Positions 7,594-9,985 of a stretch of DNA of 9,985 nt are shown piece by piece. The notes under the pieces are model-generated. The model searched no databases. It was not told where the DNA came from and worked only from the letters and a program-made list of their open reading frames with translations. The DNA is from an uncultured Lachnospiraceae bacterium (GTDB taxonomy: Bacteria; Bacillota; Clostridia; Lachnospirales; Lachnospiraceae): the NCBI GenBank assembly GCA_948441955.1, contig CAOJQZ010000083.1, forward strand, positions 1-9,985, given 5' to 3'. Positions within the stretch are counted from its first letter, which is position 1. Each line of letters starts with the position of its first letter. The position numbers and the translations under genes were made by a program.

Positions 7594-7616
7594 ATGAGTG
7601 AAAGCAGATAAGGATA
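7594..7616 (+). repeat. Left arm of 23-bp inverted repeat flanking the toxin-antitoxin pair
   Basis: The arm contains GTGAAAGCAGATAAGGATA (7598-7616), preceded by ATGA. The reverse complement of 8496-8518 is identical except for one base (A versus G at the fourth position). The outermost three bases on each side are ATT (7591-7593 and 8519-8521), a possible but weak 3-bp target duplication. Together the arms bound 925 bp that hold the toxin-antitoxin operon and no transposase. Confidence 0.85.
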
Positions 7617-7672
7617 TAACTCTAAAATTATGTTTAAAATTTGCGATGTTGTCCATAGAAATAGCAAGCGTC

Positions 7673-7693
7673 GGATTATGTCAGCCATAATCC
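7673..7693. repeat. Perfect hairpin between toxin gene and left inverted repeat
   Basis: GGATTATG (7673-7680) and CATAATCC (7686-7693) form a perfect 8-bp stem with a 5-nt loop. It lies 44 bp past the toxin stop. No T-run follows on the minus strand, so it is not a standard intrinsic terminator. It could be an RNA-stabilising hairpin or a protein site. The rest of 7617-7736 holds no gene that I can support. Confidence 0.6.
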
Positions 7694-7736
7694 CAGCCTA
7701 CAACCGGGCGGCAAAAAATCTTCCGTGAAATATATA

Positions 7737-8150
7737 TTACATGATTAGCAAAAGGATTTCAGTTGGGGTAACCGCAGGAATACCAAAACCTTCAAAATAT
7801 CTTTTGTTTCGGGTGACAATATAATCACAATGTATAGATTCGGCGCAAGTAGCAACAAGACAATCCTCGAAATCCTTTGCCTTTTTCTGAAATGCAACAA
7901 GAATATCATCGTTCGTAACACTGCATACTTTTACAATCTCTAAAAGTTTTCCGACTGCCTTATATGCCATATCAGTGCTATGAGTATATTTTCTTACAAG
8001 ATAGTAGATATCGGTAACAGAAGATGCTGATACAAAACCGTCTATTTTGTGTTCTTCACAAAGCTTCAGAACCTTGTAGGAATCTTCTATAAAAGGTTCT
8101 CTTTCCAATAAAACATCAATTATTATGTTTGTATCACATATTATTTTCAT
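7737..8150 (-). CDS. PIN-domain toxin of a type II toxin-antitoxin system (VapC-type)
   Basis: This 137-residue protein is a PIN-domain RNase of the usual VapC length. It has the opening MKIICDTNIIIDVLLE with the first acidic residue D6 and D12, an acidic residue in SSVTDIYYLV (D47), D96 in FEDCLVATCA, and a terminal ITRN-type motif (IVTRNKRYF, 111-119) where Asn replaces the more usual fourth Asp. VapC toxins cleave tRNA or rRNA in a metal-dependent way; the target here is unknown. The start overlaps the antitoxin gene by 17 nt in another frame, and its GAGGAG-like site (8163-8169) lies inside the antitoxin, so translation is coupled. It sits within the inverted-repeat-bounded segment. Pairing with a Phd/YefM-type antitoxin instead of a VapB is common in Clostridia. 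Confidence 0.88.
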   Translation of the reverse strand: MKIICDTNIIIDVLLEREPFIEDSYKVLKLCEEHKIDGFVSASSVTDIYYLVRKYTHSTDMAYKAVGKLLEIVKVCSVTNDDILVAFQKKAKDFEDCLVATCAESIHCDYIVTRNKRYFEGFGIPAVTPTEILLLIM

Positions 8151-8361
8151 ATTTTAACAGACGCTCCTCTCGCAAAGAATCCGTATCTATATCAGAGGCA
8201 GCACCGCTAAGCATTCCGCGCAGGGAATCCACCGCAGAAACTTGGGGATTTACAACTTTAGCAACCGTTTTTCCATTACGAGTAATAAAGATATCTTCCT
8301 TGGCAATTAATTCAAGGTACTTTCCGAAATTAGCTTTAAATTCTGTCGCTGTAACAACCAT
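8134..8361 (-). CDS. Phd/YefM-family antitoxin
   Basis: This 75-residue antitoxin begins MVVTATEFKANFGKYLELI, the typical Phd/YefM DNA-binding N-terminus. It continues with IFITRNGKTVAKVVNP, the characteristic strand pair of that fold. The charged C-terminal tail (DIDTDSLREERLLKYENN) is the expected toxin-binding region. The frame is open back to 8439, but GGAGG at 8370-8374 lies 8 nt before ATG 8361 and the extra N-terminal residues look unlike the family, so 8361 is the start. It is upstream of and overlaps the PIN toxin, the normal order for autoregulated modules. It is expected to neutralise the toxin and repress the operon through the repeats at 8402-8428. Confidence 0.9.
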   Translation of the reverse strand: MVVTATEFKANFGKYLELIAKEDIFITRNGKTVAKVVNPQVSAVDSLRGMLSGAASDIDTDSLREERLLKYENNM

Positions 8362-8369
8362 AACGAAAT

Positions 8370-8374
8370 CCTCC
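8370..8374 (-). promoter_or_regulatory. Ribosome binding site deciding the antitoxin start
   Basis: GGAGG on the minus strand is 8 nt upstream of ATG 8361 and lies inside the longer open frame that runs back to 8439. Confidence 0.85.
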
Positions 8375-8392
8375 TTCATTTGGGTTATTGTT

Positions 8393-8421
8393 ATTATATG
8401 CGATTTTAGAGATAAAATCAA
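8393..8421 (-). promoter_or_regulatory. Sigma-A promoter of the toxin-antitoxin operon
   Basis: On the minus strand, TTGATT (8416-8421) and TATAAT (8393-8398) are separated by exactly 17 nt. The -10 matches consensus and lies about 31 nt upstream of the antitoxin ATG. Operator-like repeats overlap the spacer and the -35, so it is probably autorepressed. Confidence 0.75.
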
Positions 8422-8428
8422 TAAAATC
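8402..8428. promoter_or_regulatory. Probable operator: three TAAAATC half-sites
   Basis: GATTTTA (8402-8408) and TAAAATC (8413-8419) form a perfect palindrome with a 4-bp centre. A second TAAAATC follows at 8422-8428, 9 bp after the first. The sites fall between the -10 and -35 and over the -35 of the toxin-antitoxin promoter. This is a sensible binding region for the antitoxin or the antitoxin-toxin complex. Confidence 0.55.
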
Positions 8429-8495
8429 GTGCGAAACAAGAAAAAGTAATATTAAAATTTGTTCGATATATAAGAAAAATACTTTTGTATATTTT

Positions 8496-8518
8496 TATCC
8501 TTATCTGCTTTCACCCAT
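8496..8518 (-). repeat. Right arm of 23-bp inverted repeat flanking the toxin-antitoxin pair
   Basis: On the minus strand this arm reads ATGG then GTGAAAGCAGATAAGGATA, matching 7594-7616 at 22 of 23 positions. It lies 135 bp upstream of the antitoxin ATG and about 126 bp upstream of the outward-facing gene at 8644. Confidence 0.85.
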
Positions 8519-8527
8519 ATTACAATT

Positions 8528-8599
8528 CATGGTAAAATACAAAGGTAAAATTATTTTATAAAATGATTGACGGATAAGAATAAGACATGGTAAAATACA
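8528..8599 (+). repeat. Direct repeat of CATGGTAAAATACA
   Basis: The 14-mer CATGGTAAAATACA occurs at 8528-8541 and again at 8586-8599, 58 bp apart. A shorter GGTAAAAT is also found at 8544-8551. Each 14-mer contains TGGTAAAAT, which resembles an extended -10. The repeats lie between the right inverted-repeat arm and the gene at 8644. Confidence 0.8.
8567..8596 (+). promoter_or_regulatory. Probable promoter for the gene at 8644 and the downstream kinase-like gene
   Basis: TTGACG (8567-8572), an 18-nt spacer, then TAAAAT (8591-8596) with an upstream TG (extended -10). This leaves a leader of about 40 nt before ATG 8644. An equivalent but weaker arrangement occurs one repeat upstream: TTTCAC (8509-8514, inside the inverted-repeat arm), 18 nt, TAAAAT (8533-8538). 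Confidence 0.55.
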
Positions 8600-8643
8600 T
8601 TTAGAAAATTTCATTAACCAAAATATGAAAAAGGAAACTCGTT

Positions 8644-9014
8644 ATGGATGAACGTATTAATATTATATTACAGCGAATCGTAGAGAGAAAAGCCGCTGAG
8701 TTCTCTCTTAAAAAAGAAAAATGGAATTTATTTTTTTTGCAAATGAAGAGAATTTAAAGCTGCATTCTGGCGGCAGATTTTGGTGTAATGAAGATATGGA
8801 CTTTGCATATGAAATTGTACTAACGGAAGAAATAATAGAAAAATGTGAAGAGGAAGCAGCCAGATTGTTGTTTGATGTACCGCTTTTTAGTTATTATGAT
8901 CTTCATATACCACTTATCATGCTGAAAAGTGGTACATGGCAAGCCGGCATTGCTTCCCAATATATGAAAGAGCTGCGAACCAAAGGGTGCGTGGATATTT
9001 CTGATTATTTATAA
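8644..9014 (+). pseudogene. Small protein of unknown function, frame broken at an 8-T tract
   Basis: A good site (AAGGA, 8631-8635, 8 nt away) precedes ATG 8644. The frame beginning MDERINIILQRIVERKAAEF stops after 37 residues (TAA 8755-8757). A second frame is open from 8712 to 9014, but its first ATG (8721) has no Shine-Dalgarno and an in-frame stop lies at 8709-8711. Adding one T to the run at 8731-8738 joins the two into a 123-residue protein that passes from KKEKWNLFFF into ANEENLKLHSGGRFW and ends DISDYL. I do not recognise the family. The protein is acidic and soluble with no membrane segment. It may be a pseudogene, a phase-variable or slippage-read gene, or a base-call error. It lies 36 bp before the kinase-like gene in the same direction and is probably co-transcribed with it. 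Confidence 0.65.
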
Positions 9015-9033
9015 AAGTAGAATGACAGACGGA

Positions 9034-9039
9034 AAGGAG
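9034..9039 (+). promoter_or_regulatory. Ribosome binding site favouring the 9051 start
   Basis: AAGGAG ends 11 nt before ATG 9051 but only 2 nt before the in-frame GTG 9042. The GTG is too close to be used, so ATG is preferred. Confidence 0.65.
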
Positions 9040-9050
9040 CAGTGACTGCT

Positions 9051-9959
9051 ATGCAGACCATTTCATTTGTGATGGGAGCTACGGCTTCCGGAAAAACCTA
9101 CTTTATTCAGCAGCATTACGCCGGCAAGGATATAGATGTGCTGAATATCTATGATTATCAGCAAAAGGCATATGATGAAGCAGGCTTTGGGGAAAAGATT
9201 CCTTTTGGAGCGGCGCAGTTTAGATGTCTAAAAAAAGCGCAGGATATGCATCTGCGCGCCATTGTGGAGAAGCTGCGGCAGGGCCGTGACGTTGTGGCGG
9301 AACAGACATTTTACAAGGCGAAAAGGCGGATTACCTATATAGATGAGATACGAAAGGCTGCAAATGCAGAGATAGAGGTTTACGTCATGTGTCCCAGTGA
9401 CTTACGCTGGCAGGAAAATATTCGTGAAAGGAAGCTGGCAGGAAGATTTGAAGCATTTAAACGGGATTTTGTGGAGATAGAATTTCCAAATCCGGCAGAA
9501 GGCTTTGACAGAATTTACGAAGTGGCGGACGGAAACATTCGCCTGCGGATGGACAGACCGAAAAAGGAGATAACCGAACAGGCGAGAAAAGAGCTTGCGG
9601 AGGAAGGAAAGCGGATTCAAGAGGAAGAGGAAGAAAGGAAGAAACGAAAAGAGCTTATAGAGAGCATGAATACCAGGTCATTCTGGCATTATTGTGAGGT
9701 GTGCGGGAAACGGGAGTTTATTACCGCGCAGGACGCCTTTGACAGGGGATGGGATTATCCGCCGCGGATAGGGCATTTTGGACTTCTGGGGCCTCGGACA
9801 TGCGGGAGCTGTGGAATAACCGATACTCTGTACTGGAAAATAAACGCACCTGGCAGACTGCCGGTTGTTTTAAAGGAGGAGTTAACGCCAGAAGAGCTGA
9901 TTACGTGGGAAAGAATTAAGAAAGAGCCGAAAAGCCTGCTTAATGAAGGGGAAGATTAA
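9051..9959 (+). CDS. P-loop kinase/zeta-toxin-like NTPase with C-terminal zinc-ribbon-like domain
   Basis: This 302-residue protein begins with a P-loop: MQTISFVMGATASGKTYF with Walker A G9-T16 (GATASGKT). The segment GRDVVAEQTFYKAKRRITYIDEIRKA (78-103) and a following Arg-rich stretch (NIRERKLAGRFEAFKR, 123-138) resemble the substrate/lid region of small kinases such as the zeta-toxin or polynucleotide-kinase-like groups. Residues about 170-205 are a highly charged Glu/Lys helix, likely a coiled-coil linker. The C-terminal part has two Cys pairs, C215/C218 (CEVCG) and C251/C254 (CGSCG), suggesting a zinc ribbon, possibly for binding RNA or protein. Substrate and role are unknown. It follows the frame-broken small gene with a 36-bp gap. 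A GTG at 9042 would add three residues but is too near the ribosome site. Confidence is high that it is a P-loop NTPase and low on anything more specific. Confidence 0.8.
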   Translation: MQTISFVMGATASGKTYFIQQHYAGKDIDVLNIYDYQQKAYDEAGFGEKIPFGAAQFRCLKKAQDMHLRAIVEKLRQGRDVVAEQTFYKAKRRITYIDEIRKAANAEIEVYVMCPSDLRWQENIRERKLAGRFEAFKRDFVEIEFPNPAEGFDRIYEVADGNIRLRMDRPKKEITEQARKELAEEGKRIQEEEEERKKRKELIESMNTRSFWHYCEVCGKREFITAQDAFDRGWDYPPRIGHFGLLGPRTCGSCGITDTLYWKINAPGRLPVVLKEELTPEELITWERIKKEPKSLLNEGED

Positions 9960-9985
9960 GTTGTGGAAGAAGACAATATCCCTGC

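Noticed and set aside
8134..8439. Longer 101-residue version of the antitoxin
   Set aside because: The extra N-terminus spans the promoter, operator and ribosome binding site of the shorter gene and does not look like the Phd/YefM family.
8473..8497. A/T-only hairpin (AAAAATAC / GTATATTTTT) next to the right inverted-repeat arm
   Set aside because: It is a bulged A-T stem in A+T-rich DNA and is not distinguishable from chance.
8721..9014. Independent 97-residue gene starting at ATG 8721
   Set aside because: It has no Shine-Dalgarno, and the upstream frame has a good start. A frame break in the T-tract explains both better.
9963..9985. Possible start of another gene (GTG 9963) at the window end
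   Set aside because: Only seven codons are visible after a modest purine-rich stretch, which is not enough to support a gene.
1..9985. CRISPR arrays, tRNA or rRNA genes, transposase or integrase genes
   Set aside because: No regularly spaced repeats, cloverleaf-like sequences or recombinase motifs were seen on either strand.

Overview
The window looks like a chromosomal segment of a spore-forming Bacillota, most likely class Clostridia and plausibly Lachnospiraceae. Three things suggest this: a pair of small CotF-like spore coat genes, strong GGAGG ribosome binding sites before nearly every gene, and the style of the ABC exporter pair. No 16S rRNA or other marker gene is present, so the family assignment is inference.

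Bases 1-3588 (+) hold a two-gene operon for a heterodimeric ABC exporter. The first gene is cut by the window edge. The two nucleotide-binding domains have complementary defects: Asp for the catalytic Glu and Gln for the switch His in the first, and SQGQ for SGGQ in the second. This is the hallmark of exporters with one degenerate and one consensus ATP site (TM287/288, BmrCD, LmrCD). A hairpin at 3616-3662 ends this operon and also the convergent coat operon.

Bases 3695-4213 (-) carry two small spore coat-type genes with a possible sporulation-sigma promoter. Next come a class I amidotransferase-fold hydrolase of the PuuD/peptidase C26 type (-) and, divergently, an M19 dipeptidase (+). Both act on small peptides or gamma-glutamyl compounds and may share a control region. 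A D-2-hydroxyacid dehydrogenase follows (6105-7046, -), 28 bp downstream of an unrecognised 162-residue protein (7075-7563, -).

Bases about 7590-8640 are visibly richer in A+T and look accessory. A Phd/YefM-type antitoxin and PIN-domain (VapC-type) toxin operon with its own promoter and operator-like repeats sits between two 23-bp inverted repeats (7594-7616 and 8496-8518, one mismatch). No transposase lies between them. This looks either like a small non-autonomous mobile cassette or like an upstream control sequence shared by two outward-facing flanking genes that has been split by the toxin-antitoxin pair.

Beyond it (+) lies a small gene of unknown function whose frame is broken at an 8-T tract (8731-8738). 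It is followed by a P-loop kinase-like protein with a charged linker and a C-terminal four-cysteine zinc-ribbon-like tail (9051-9959). No rRNA, tRNA, CRISPR array, transposase or integrase was seen.
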